Positions 1 through 5,324 are shown, numbered from the stretch's first letter. The stretch: 5,324 nt of DNA from Saprospiraceae bacterium (GCA_020852155.1 JADZBJ010000425.1:1-5324); one strand, 5' to 3'. Program-made: numbers and translations. The notes: generated by a model not told the origin, from the letters alone.

Positions 1-56
1 CGCGGATTTGGGAAACGCGGATTACGCGGATTTGGGAAACGCGGATTACGCGGATT
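1..56. repeat. Tandem CGCGGATT array, near-perfect copy
   Basis: A 24-bp unit occurs twice exactly (1-24 and 25-48), followed by a partial third copy (49-56). Each unit consists of CGCGGATTTGGGAAA followed by CGCGGATTA, so the shorter motif CGCGGATT appears five times in 56 bases. The array continues off the left edge, so its full length is unknown. Its last base is also the last base (as complement) of the TGA stop codon of the neighbouring gene, so the array begins exactly where coding ends. Similar short intergenic repeats are, from general knowledge, common in environmental Bacteroidota. Direct repeats without long unique spacers argue against a CRISPR array. A function is not apparent. 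Confidence 0.9.
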
Positions 57-1045
57 CAGCAACAATAAGCGCTCTCATAAACAGCGACAGGCTTGATCAG
101 GGTCGCGGGCGTTGCGCGAGAGGAAAGATATAAAATGGTTGGGCCTCCTTTTTCTCGACTATAGGATATGATGTAATCATCCAGACCGTCGCCATCCAGG
201 TCTCCAATAAAACTGATATCCTGAGGAGTGCCGTAATGTAGCGGGTTAAGCAATGCCTGACGGAATTCGTGCACCAGGTATAGTTTTCTATATTCTGTTG
301 GATAATCCTTGTCTTTAATTTTTTCAATATCCATACGGATGGAAAAACGGTTTAATTCTTTTTGAACTTCAGATAAAGGCGTCTTACCATAATATCCAAC
401 ATCTACACGTGACGCCCTGATTTTAACCTTCTTTTTCAGGGTTGCGGTTTTTGTGCCGATAATGAATTGCAGATTTTTTTCCTCCGATGCATGTGTGATC
501 TGCGCACATGTCATATCATCCCAGTCTATGTAATAACTAACGTCAATTTTCCGCGCAATAAGAGTGCTATCGTTTTCTTTGAAATAACCATACCATGTCC
601 AAAGGTCAGGATTGTGTACATTTCCATAAACACAATTACAATAGTTAAACAATAACCTGAACTCATCGCTGTCCTTAAATTCATCGTGGAATTTCCCTTT
701 CCCTATATGACTTAAAAAAATATCAAGCGCATAGCCTGTTTGGCCGTGATATTTGACTTTAACCCAATGACCCATGATTTTTCTCTTATGAGGAGTATAA
801 TCAAGGGATGGGATAACTACGCTGTCTATCTTCCAGGATTTATTGCTCACATATTGTACACTATCGCCAAAGGGAATGTTCGCAAGGATTTTGGCGTTTT
901 TACTCGGCTTTTCCCGAAGATTAAGTCCGCCGTTGGCGATGACCTGATTGGCATATTCATTAACTTCCATCATCTGACCGAAAGCGACAGACAGGCAGGT
1001 TGACAATAGGGCCAACAACAGGGTGCATTTGATTTTCCAGTTCAT
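56..1045 (-). CDS. Exported SH3b-domain protein with C-terminal DxDxDGxxD loop
   Basis: This 329-residue protein starts at an ATG and begins with a Sec-type signal peptide: basic MNWKIK, a hydrophobic stretch from about residue 8 to 22, and a likely cleavage after AFG (residue 23). The LSTC at residues 14-17 is a poor lipobox, so a lipoprotein is less likely. Residues about 33-113 resemble a bacterial SH3 domain: GGLNLREKPS, then ILANIPFGDSVQYV, then HWVKVKYHGQTGYAL. Such domains usually bind peptides or cell-wall components. Residues 282-291 read DLDGDGLDDY, matching the calcium-loop pattern of FG-GAP and dockerin-type repeats; a single copy is present and the rest of the C-terminal half is unassigned. 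Cysteines occur at 136, 138, 180 and as a terminal CC pair, suggesting disulfides in the periplasm or outside. No catalytic motif is visible and the substrate is unknown. The stop abuts a repeat array, but the ending looks natural rather than truncated. Base composition is visibly more A/T-rich than in the peptidase gene. No Shine-Dalgarno sequence is seen. ORF reality is well supported; function is not. Confidence 0.85.
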   Translation of the reverse strand: MNWKIKCTLLLALLSTCLSVAFGQMMEVNEYANQVIANGGLNLREKPSKNAKILANIPFGDSVQYVSNKSWKIDSVVIPSLDYTPHKRKIMGHWVKVKYHGQTGYALDIFLSHIGKGKFHDEFKDSDEFRLLFNYCNCVYGNVHNPDLWTWYGYFKENDSTLIARKIDVSYYIDWDDMTCAQITHASEEKNLQFIIGTKTATLKKKVKIRASRVDVGYYGKTPLSEVQKELNRFSIRMDIEKIKDKDYPTEYRKLYLVHEFRQALLNPLHYGTPQDISFIGDLDGDGLDDYIISYSREKGGPTILYLSSRATPATLIKPVAVYESAYCC

Positions 1046-1084
1046 GTAGTAAGTGGTATTTTTCTGTAAAGTAAAAGGGATAAA

Positions 1085-1204
1085 ACCGATTGCGCAAATA
1101 TTAGATACGCGGATTGGGCGGAGAAACGCGGATTGCGCGGAGAAACGCGGATTACGCGGATTTTTACGGATTGCGCGGATAGAACCGATTGTGCTGATTT
1201 ATTT
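1085..1204. repeat. Degenerate CGCGGATT-type tandem array, about 19-bp period
   Basis: Units can be read at 1107-1125 and 1126-1144 (both ACGCGGATT, then GNGCGGAGAA), 1145-1165 (ACGCGGATTACGCGGATTTT plus one T), 1166-1184 (ACGGATTGCGCGGATAGAA) and 1185-1204 (CCGATTGTGCTGATTTATTT). A decayed unit, ACCGATTGCGC, precedes them from about 1085. The central copies are cleanest and the outer ones diverge. This is the same family as the array at 1-56 but with a different spacing and linker, so the SH3b gene is bracketed by two members. The array fills the upstream region of that gene. The only promoter-like sequence I see there is the minus-strand AATATTTG (complement of 1095-1102), seven of eight matches to TAnnTTTG and without a good -33 partner; it lies inside the array, so the promoter assignment is weak. 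Confidence 0.85.
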
Positions 1205-1208
1205 CAAC

Positions 1209-1281
1209 AAAAAAGCCCCGACAAGGGCGCAAAGCAGGACATTCTGTTGTGAATGTTACCACCTTGCACTCCTGTCGGGGC
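1209..1281 (-). terminator. Long intrinsic-terminator-like hairpin with T6 tail
   Basis: Read on the minus strand, 1281 to 1215 folds into one long hairpin. Nine uninterrupted pairs (GCCCCGACA at 1281-1273 with TGTCGGGGC at 1223-1215) form the base. Thirteen further pairs follow with one A-C mismatch, then a small internal loop, then a six-pair tip (1256-1251 with 1244-1239) around a hexaloop at 1245-1250. Six T residues follow on the minus strand (1214-1209). It lies about 107 bases beyond the stop codon of the peptidase gene and in the same orientation, so termination of that transcript is the natural role. At 67 nt and about 28 pairs it is much longer than ordinary terminators, so an mRNA 3'-end stabiliser, a small RNA or a dispersed hairpin element are alternatives. 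Confidence 0.8.
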
Positions 1282-1302
1282 GTATGAGGGTTATCTGGAT
1301 TA

Positions 1303-1340
1303 ATTTCCCGCAGATGACGCAGATTCAATGCGATTTCCCC
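1303..1340. repeat. Decayed GCAGAT-type repeat flanked by ATTTCCC direct repeats
   Basis: Bases 1309-1336 contain CGCAGATGA, then CGCAGATTCAA, then TGCGATTT, which reads as a diverged variant of the CGCGGATTA / CGCGGATTT motif seen elsewhere in the window. The stretch is bounded by ATTTCCC at 1303-1309 and again at 1333-1339. The complement of TTTCCC, GGGAAA, is also the linker inside the array at 1-56, which supports common ancestry. It sits in the 3' untranslated region of the peptidase transcript, between stop codon and hairpin. Any role is unknown. Confidence 0.55.
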
Positions 1341-1352
1341 AAAACAAACCTC

Positions 1353-1384
1353 CAAATAACCAAATCCCCAAATAAACAAATAAC
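1353..1384. repeat. Four phased octamers, consensus CAAATAAC
   Basis: Four octamers follow one another with no gap: CAAATAAC, CAAATCCC, CAAATAAA and CAAATAAC. All four share CAAAT, and the first and last are identical. The array ends four bases before the stop codon of the peptidase gene, so on the transcript it is a GTTATTTG-like tandem immediately after translation ends. It is a short tandem or low-complexity repeat of a type that can expand by slippage. No function can be read from it. Confidence 0.7.
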
Positions 1385-1388
1385 CACT

Positions 1389-4300
1389 TTACTTCACCAC
1401 CACGCGGCTCACTGCGCTGCCTTTTTCACTTTCGAGGCGGAGCATGTAAACACCCGATGGCAGGTTAGCCACGTTGAGGGTAATGACGTTGCCGGTAGTC
1501 AGTCCGTTGCTGCTGCGTTCAGCAGCCAGGCGACCGTCGGTAGAGTACAGCACTGCGCGAACAGGGCCATTGACTGACTGGCTGAGGCTGACATGCAACA
1601 GTTCGTTGGCCGGATTAGGTACGGCCAGCATTTCGATGCCTGAAGTAGCAAGCAGGTCATTGGTACCGACCGTCAGCGGATTGACAAAAACGCCATGTTC
1701 CGGCGTCGTAGCGCAGGCCTGGTCGCCAGATGCGTCTGTTACGCAAGCTTCGCTTTCGTAGTTGAGCAGGTCGAGCATTTCCACGTCATCCACAATCCAG
1801 CCAGCGTCGTTGACGGTACCGGCTGCGCTGGTGCCGAAGCGGAAGCGGAAAGTGATGTTTTTGCCAGCGTAGTCACTCAGATCAATGTATGACTGTTGCC
1901 AGCCATTGGAACTACCGGAGAAACCGGACAGGAATGGAATGGTGAATGTCTGATAATCCACTGCACTGGTGTAACCATTGCGGATGAGTCTATCCTTCGG
2001 AATGCGCACAAACTTTGGATTTGGCAGCGTCAGGTCCTGAATTTCCACGAAACCGGCGTCAATGCCTTTTTGGGTATTGAATTGATGCCAGAAGCGCAGT
2101 ATGGGCTGATTACCAGACACCTGCAAGGTGCGGGTAGTTTCCAGCGTGAAATCAGATTCTACATCAACGGCGTTGGCTTTCCATGCGCTGCTGCCGGTTT
2201 TCACGACATCTGTCTGGAGGTAAAACAGTTCCGTACCCACAGAACCACCGCTATACCACTCGTCTTCTGTTTCCAGTTCGTCGCGGAACAGGCGTGTCGA
2301 GCCGAAGCCAGAGCCGCTTTTTGCAGAATAAGTGACTTGTTTTACCTGACCGGATGGCATATCGCCCAGATTCCAGGTAATAACGCCGTTAGCGTATGTA
2401 CCGTTATTGGAAATGGACGTTGGCGTCAGGCCGAAAGAAACATTTTCCGTTACGACCACGCCGGCGGCTGTTTCATCCTTATGGTTGGTAATTTTAATGG
2501 TAAATGATGCAGTGCCTTCCGGCTCGATCGTTGGCGTATCGGTTGTTTTTGAAATTTTCAACTCCTTGACGCAAGTCGGAATCGGATCGAAATTTTCAGT
2601 ACCGTCTGTCGCGCTGTCTTCGCTGCCCTGGTCTGCATTGACGCCTAATCCGCGACGCGCGAATACGCTGTAAATCAGGCAGGTGTCGGCGTTGTTGTAA
2701 TTAATTTCATCGGCCAGGAGGATAGCATCGCGACCTGATACGAAGCCCGGATTGCAAGGCTGCATTTTCATACCGTCCATCACTAATTGAATGGCGCGGG
2801 CGTTACCGCTGTTCGGGTTGGTCAAATTGGCGTCATAGCCGTATTTTTCAACCATTGCCCAGTAAAGGTCCCACAACATGGCAGTCCACACTTCGCCTGT
2901 GGCGTGTACTTCAGGGTTGGCGGCCACTGTGGCATAAGTCACAGGGCTAATGCTCATATCCGTCGAGTAAGGGTAACGGCGGATGCCTGTACCATCGTTG
3001 TCCTGACGCAAAACGTAAGTACCGATGCCTTGCTTTTGATTGCCGACATCACCAGGTTCAACGGAAGTAATCAGGCTCATGAAGTCGCTCCAGCCTTCGC
3101 CCATTTGCTCGGCATTGCCAAGGCAGCTAAAGCCGTTGCCTGTCAGGCGGTTGCTGATGCCGTGACCGTATTCGTGGGAGATAATACCATTATCGAAGTC
3201 GCCATCCAGCTGATCTGGGCCACCTGTGCCTGCTGCGATACCAAAGGACATATTCAGGCCGCCAGCACCGGCGTATTGACGGAGCAAAGCGCATTGTGAA
3301 ACGGTCATCATGACCACCGGAATGGTGACTTGTGCGCCAACTGCGCCCGCGCCCATGGCGATAGTAGCGTCGTCAAAGTTGCAGATAACGCAACCAATCG
3401 CGCCACCCTGTTCGGCTTTCAAGGCTTTGAGGCCAAACTCGCAACCACCGCGGTCAATCATGGCGATTTTGCCATTCACATCATTCTGTGGGCCCTGGCA
3501 ACCCCAAGTCGGGTCATTGCTGCCATCATCCATCACCACCACATCACCTGTGATGAGGTTGTCATCAATCTGGTAACCCCATGATGTAGTCGCTGCGGCG
3601 TAAGGGCCAATCACTACGTTTGGAGCGTTGACCGTGACAGGACGACCACCCTGACGATTCCACTTATACATCTGCATACGGCCGTTGCTACCGTCTTGTG
3701 GCGTACTGAAGTTAGCATTGTCTGTACCGCTGCCGTCGAGGGCTTGCGCATACACTTCGTCGCCACCTGAGCCACCCTGGCCATAGTTGTTAGCCTGGAA
3801 GTTTCCGGCTTCGGCATCAAACCCAAAACGAGCGCCAATATCGTGCATCATGTTGTTCATGTAGAACAGGTTCGTGATAGCAGCATCGGCATTACCCGCG
3901 GGTTCAGCATTGGGGTCGTATGGAAAGTCAAAGAGAAGGTTCACGCCACCATTCGCTGATTCAGCGGCCGTAGGTGTGTCATCGCTGGTCGCATCATTAA
4001 ACGCCCAGGCGTTATTACCCCGTGTGTAGGTATATTCAGCGCCTGCCTGGCCATTGGTATCGTGCCAGCCGTAAGGCGAATAGGTTGGGTCGTAAGGGTT
4101 GGTGACCAGTGTACGGTCGCCATGTGCCGGGCTTTCTGCCGGAATCGGGAAGATATTGTATGTTTCGTCAACCAAAACCTGCGGAGAGGCCGGAGTATAT
4201 TGTGTTTTGGCAGCGCTTTTTGCAAATTCCTTGCAATCCTGATTGTCGCTGTCGATGCGGTGCGGATGTCCGGCCTTGCAGTATTGCGTATGGTTTTGCT

Positions 4301-4931
4301 GCTTCAGGATGCGTCCTGTCTGGGCATCCACGACGAGCGACCACAGGTCGGAAGTATTGCGCTGGTCAATTTGAACATCCCAAGCCAGTCGTGCATTGCC
4401 ATTTTTTTCAATGTGGTAGCAAATGCTGACAGGCACCGGTTTTTTAGAAAAATCGCCTGCTTCAAAGACCCAGTTGCGGTCATTGATTTTTTGAGCAACG
4501 ACAGGCGTTTGAACATTAGCAAAACCGATTTGGGCGGCTGCCATTTGTACGGCTTGTGCAGCGCCCAAGGAAGGCATGGTGGTGTTGGCTTTGCCGCGCA
4601 AACCGGTAATAAAATCGTGACCGAGGTGGGCGACTTTACCGTTTGGCGTTACGTGCAATCCGAACAGTCCGTTGCGCACTGGAATACCAGCCAGCTGTTG
4701 TTGTACCCAAACGTGTGTCACGCCGTTGTGTTTGGTCGTGTATTCACGAATAACTTTTACATCAGAAACATCTTCAGCACTCAATTCAAATTGAGCCGGT
4801 GATCCCTGAAGGTAACGAAGGGCAATTTCGCGTGCATTGCGCACAGGCTCCTGCGCTGTCAGTGCCGTCAGCAAAAGCAGGAAGAGAAATGTCAGCAAGG
4901 CGGGTCGCTGAGAGCAGTAAGGATTTGTCAT
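1389..4931 (-). CDS. T9SS-exported M36 (fungalysin-type) zinc metallopeptidase
   Basis: This is a secreted zinc endopeptidase, made as a proenzyme that degrades extracellular protein. Numbering is from the ATG at 4931 (1180 residues). Residues 1-26 are a signal peptide with cleavage at LTA|Q. Residues about 46-109 match the fungalysin/thermolysin propeptide (FTP) domain, with the propeptide continuing to about 240. The catalytic region starts near 250 and includes LFYMNNMMHD (355-364) and the conserved NFQANNYGQGGSGGDEV region. A PA domain (about 432-566) is inserted before the active site, HEYGH at 586-590 (bases 3162-3176); Glu612 in GEGWSDF is the expected third zinc ligand. GEVWTAMLWDLYW (679-691) is also typical of M36. 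About 790-872 is a DUF11-like beta domain, about 878-1054 a MAM or jelly-roll-like domain ending in GWIVDDVEM, and 1101-1180 a type A T9SS sorting domain (VPNPA ... LPSGVYMLRL ... VVVK). An in-frame GTG at 4979 would add 16 residues before the signal peptide, so the ATG is preferred. All catalytic residues are intact and no frameshift is seen. Expression probably starts at the promoter near 5131-5160. Confidence 0.95.
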   Translation of the reverse strand: MTNPYCSQRPALLTFLFLLLLTALTAQEPVRNAREIALRYLQGSPAQFELSAEDVSDVKVIREYTTKHNGVTHVWVQQQLAGIPVRNGLFGLHVTPNGKVAHLGHDFITGLRGKANTTMPSLGAAQAVQMAAAQIGFANVQTPVVAQKINDRNWVFEAGDFSKKPVPVSICYHIEKNGNARLAWDVQIDQRNTSDLWSLVVDAQTGRILKQQNHTQYCKAGHPHRIDSDNQDCKEFAKSAAKTQYTPASPQVLVDETYNIFPIPAESPAHGDRTLVTNPYDPTYSPYGWHDTNGQAGAEYTYTRGNNAWAFNDATSDDTPTAAESANGGVNLLFDFPYDPNAEPAGNADAAITNLFYMNNMMHDIGARFGFDAEAGNFQANNYGQGGSGGDEVYAQALDGSGTDNANFSTPQDGSNGRMQMYKWNRQGGRPVTVNAPNVVIGPYAAATTSWGYQIDDNLITGDVVVMDDGSNDPTWGCQGPQNDVNGKIAMIDRGGCEFGLKALKAEQGGAIGCVICNFDDATIAMGAGAVGAQVTIPVVMMTVSQCALLRQYAGAGGLNMSFGIAAGTGGPDQLDGDFDNGIISHEYGHGISNRLTGNGFSCLGNAEQMGEGWSDFMSLITSVEPGDVGNQKQGIGTYVLRQDNDGTGIRRYPYSTDMSISPVTYATVAANPEVHATGEVWTAMLWDLYWAMVEKYGYDANLTNPNSGNARAIQLVMDGMKMQPCNPGFVSGRDAILLADEINYNNADTCLIYSVFARRGLGVNADQGSEDSATDGTENFDPIPTCVKELKISKTTDTPTIEPEGTASFTIKITNHKDETAAGVVVTENVSFGLTPTSISNNGTYANGVITWNLGDMPSGQVKQVTYSAKSGSGFGSTRLFRDELETEDEWYSGGSVGTELFYLQTDVVKTGSSAWKANAVDVESDFTLETTRTLQVSGNQPILRFWHQFNTQKGIDAGFVEIQDLTLPNPKFVRIPKDRLIRNGYTSAVDYQTFTIPFLSGFSGSSNGWQQSYIDLSDYAGKNITFRFRFGTSAAGTVNDAGWIVDDVEMLDLLNYESEACVTDASGDQACATTPEHGVFVNPLTVGTNDLLATSGIEMLAVPNPANELLHVSLSQSVNGPVRAVLYSTDGRLAAERSSNGLTTGNVITLNVANLPSGVYMLRLESEKGSAVSRVVVK

Positions 4932-5125
4932 GCGTAGATCAGACTTTTGATTGGAAAATATCGAAGAAGAGGGCAGCACACAAGCAATTCATCTGTGGTA
5001 TTGCGAGTAAAATCGCCATGAATGCTAAACACGCTGTTTTTTGAAATGTCAATATTTTGCGTCGTTAGCAGTATTGCCGATTCGCCAAAATTGCACTGTT
5101 TTCATGCCTGTGCGTCACGCTCCGA
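4932..5125 (-). other. Long putative 5' leader of the peptidase mRNA
   Basis: If transcription starts a few bases beyond the -7 box at 5131-5138, about 195 nt precede the ATG at 4931. I find no credible coding region in it. The GTG at 4979 is the only in-frame alternative start and gives an unlikely N-terminal extension. Two small symmetric elements are visible: an imperfect 15-bp palindrome at 5074-5088 (TTGCCGATTCGCCAA, one mismatched pair) and a small stem AAACA-CGC-TGTTT at 5027-5039. Either could be an operator or an RNA stem, but both are short enough to arise by chance. No known riboswitch pattern is recognisable, and no Shine-Dalgarno sequence precedes either start, as is usual in Bacteroidota. 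Confidence 0.35.
5074..5088. promoter_or_regulatory. Imperfect 15-bp palindrome, possible operator
   Basis: TTGCCGATTCGCCAA pairs as TTG-n-CGA, central T, TCG-n-CAA, with one C-C mismatch in each half. It lies about 40-50 bases downstream of the inferred transcription start of the peptidase gene, where a repressor could block elongation. There is no regulator gene in the window and only one copy of the site, so the regulatory reading is weak. Confidence 0.2.
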
Positions 5126-5130
5126 ATGGT

Positions 5131-5160
5131 CAAAGGTAATTGTCTGATTTTTTTTCAAAA
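5131..5160 (-). promoter_or_regulatory. Bacteroidota-type promoter for the M36 peptidase
   Basis: On the minus strand, TTTTG (complement of 5156-5160) is followed after 17 bases by TACCTTTG (complement of 5131-5138). This is an exact match to the Bacteroidota housekeeping -7 box TAnnTTTG with a TTTG-type -33 box, at the short end of the spacing known for the phylum. The spacer includes an A8 run on the minus strand (5148-5155). It faces the peptidase gene and predicts a start of transcription near 5125. A second -7-like octamer, TATTTTTG (complement of 5180-5187), lacks a good -33 box. Confidence 0.65.
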
Positions 5161-5202
5161 TGCGAGTTTGCACATTTGTCAAAAATAGCAAGGTTGGTTG
5201 CT

Positions 5203-5251
5203 AATGATGAATGATAAACGATGAATATTTTGCAATTCGTTGTTCATCATT
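5203..5251. repeat. A/T-rich inverted repeat upstream of the promoter
   Basis: AATGATGAA at 5203-5211 is the exact complement of TTCATCATT at 5243-5251. Inside it, CGATGAAT (5219-5226) pairs with ATTCGTTG (5235-5242) with two G-T wobbles, leaving an eight-base loop (5227-5234) and a seven-base bulge (5212-5218). The left arm is itself a short direct repetition of GATGAAT-like words (GATGAATGATAAACGATGAAT spans 5206-5226). It could be the terminator of an upstream gene outside the window, although no T tract follows on the minus strand, or a decayed dispersed repeat. Confidence 0.45.
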
Positions 5252-5292
5252 GCCTTACTGGATTCTTTATCAAACGCCCGCTTCAGAAAAAG

Positions 5293-5324
5293 TTGTCCTC
5301 CTGAACGCAGTGAAGGATCTGGTC
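5293..5324. repeat. Probable dispersed repeat, TCCTGA...GAAGGATCT type, cut by window edge
   Basis: The sequence GTCCTCCTGAACGCAGTGAA followed by GGATCTGG resembles a widely scattered intergenic bacterial repeat whose usual core I recall as TCCTGAGCGAAGCGAAGGAT. The core here can fold as TCCT (5299-5302), a GA/GA tandem mismatch, AC pairing with GT, a GCA triloop (5307-5309), and AGGA (5314-5317). The resemblance is from memory, only one copy is present, and the element may continue past the right edge. Confidence 0.5.

Noticed and set aside
1..56. CRISPR array
   Set aside because: The units are contiguous, with no unique spacers of 25-40 bases, and no cas genes are present.
995..1006. Lipobox making the SH3b protein a lipoprotein
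   Set aside because: LSTC (residues 14-17) has Thr before the Cys, and a conventional signal-peptidase I site follows at AFG, so a lipoprotein is less likely.
1164..1379. Open frame of 71 codons on the minus strand in the intergenic region
   Set aside because: It is made of translated repeat units and the terminator hairpin. Its NLRHLREINP stretch is simply the reading of the GCAGAT-type repeat, a common source of spurious short proteins.
1053..1577. Open frame of 174 codons on the plus strand
   Set aside because: It runs through both the intergenic repeats and the opposite strand of the T9SS sorting domain, with no domain of its own.
1896..2507. Open frame of 203 codons on the plus strand
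   Set aside because: It is antisense to the accessory domains of the peptidase gene. The translation has no coherent motif and reflects the codon bias of the opposite strand.
4062..4802. Open frame of 246 codons on the plus strand
   Set aside because: It lies wholly antisense to the propeptide and early catalytic coding of the M36 gene, whose family motifs are unambiguous. The predicted protein has no recognisable domain or plausible export signal.
4932..4979. GTG at 4979 as the start of the peptidase gene
   Set aside because: It would put 16 polar residues before an otherwise well-formed signal peptide beginning at the ATG at 4931, and GTG is a less common start.
1..5324. A novel defence, mobile or biosynthetic system
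   Set aside because: Only two genes are credible: a known type of secreted peptidase and an exported SH3b protein. No nuclease, integrase, transposase, reverse transcriptase or toxin-antitoxin pair can be read on either strand.

Overview
The window looks like chromosomal DNA from a member of the Bacteroidota, plausibly a Saprospiria- or Chitinophagia-like environmental lineage. Three things support this: a peptidase ending in a type A sorting domain of the type IX secretion system (T9SS, a Bacteroidota-specific export route), a TTTG / TAnnTTTG promoter of the Bacteroidota type, and the absence of clear Shine-Dalgarno sequences before either start codon. No genus can be named from this sequence alone.

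Both convincing genes lie on the minus strand, so transcription runs from right to left. Bases 4932-5324 are non-coding. They hold a dispersed-type repeat at the right edge, an A/T-rich inverted repeat, a strong promoter candidate at 5131-5160, and a leader of roughly 200 nt. Bases 1389-4931 encode a large secreted zinc metallopeptidase of family M36 (fungalysin type). It has a propeptide, a protease-associated (PA) domain inserted in the catalytic region, two beta-rich accessory domains and a T9SS sorting domain.

Bases 1046-1388 are a compact intergenic region made almost entirely of repeats and structure. Reading leftward they are four phased octamers, a decayed GCAGAT repeat, a 67-nt hairpin followed by T6 (the probable terminator of the peptidase gene), and a decaying CGCGGATT-type tandem array. 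Bases 56-1045 encode an exported protein with an SH3-like domain and an acidic DxDxDGxxD loop. Its stop codon directly abuts a second, nearly perfect CGCGGATT array that runs off the left edge.

The two genes are probably separate transcription units, because a terminator and repeats separate them and their base composition differs. Both products act outside the cytoplasm: the peptidase is predicted to cross the outer membrane and degrade extracellular protein, while the SH3b protein is predicted to be exported by the Sec pathway, with no known substrate. I see no sign of a defence system, mobile-element gene, CRISPR array or biosynthetic cluster. The most unusual content is the non-coding structure: the strand-specific hairpin and the several repeat families packed between and beside the genes.
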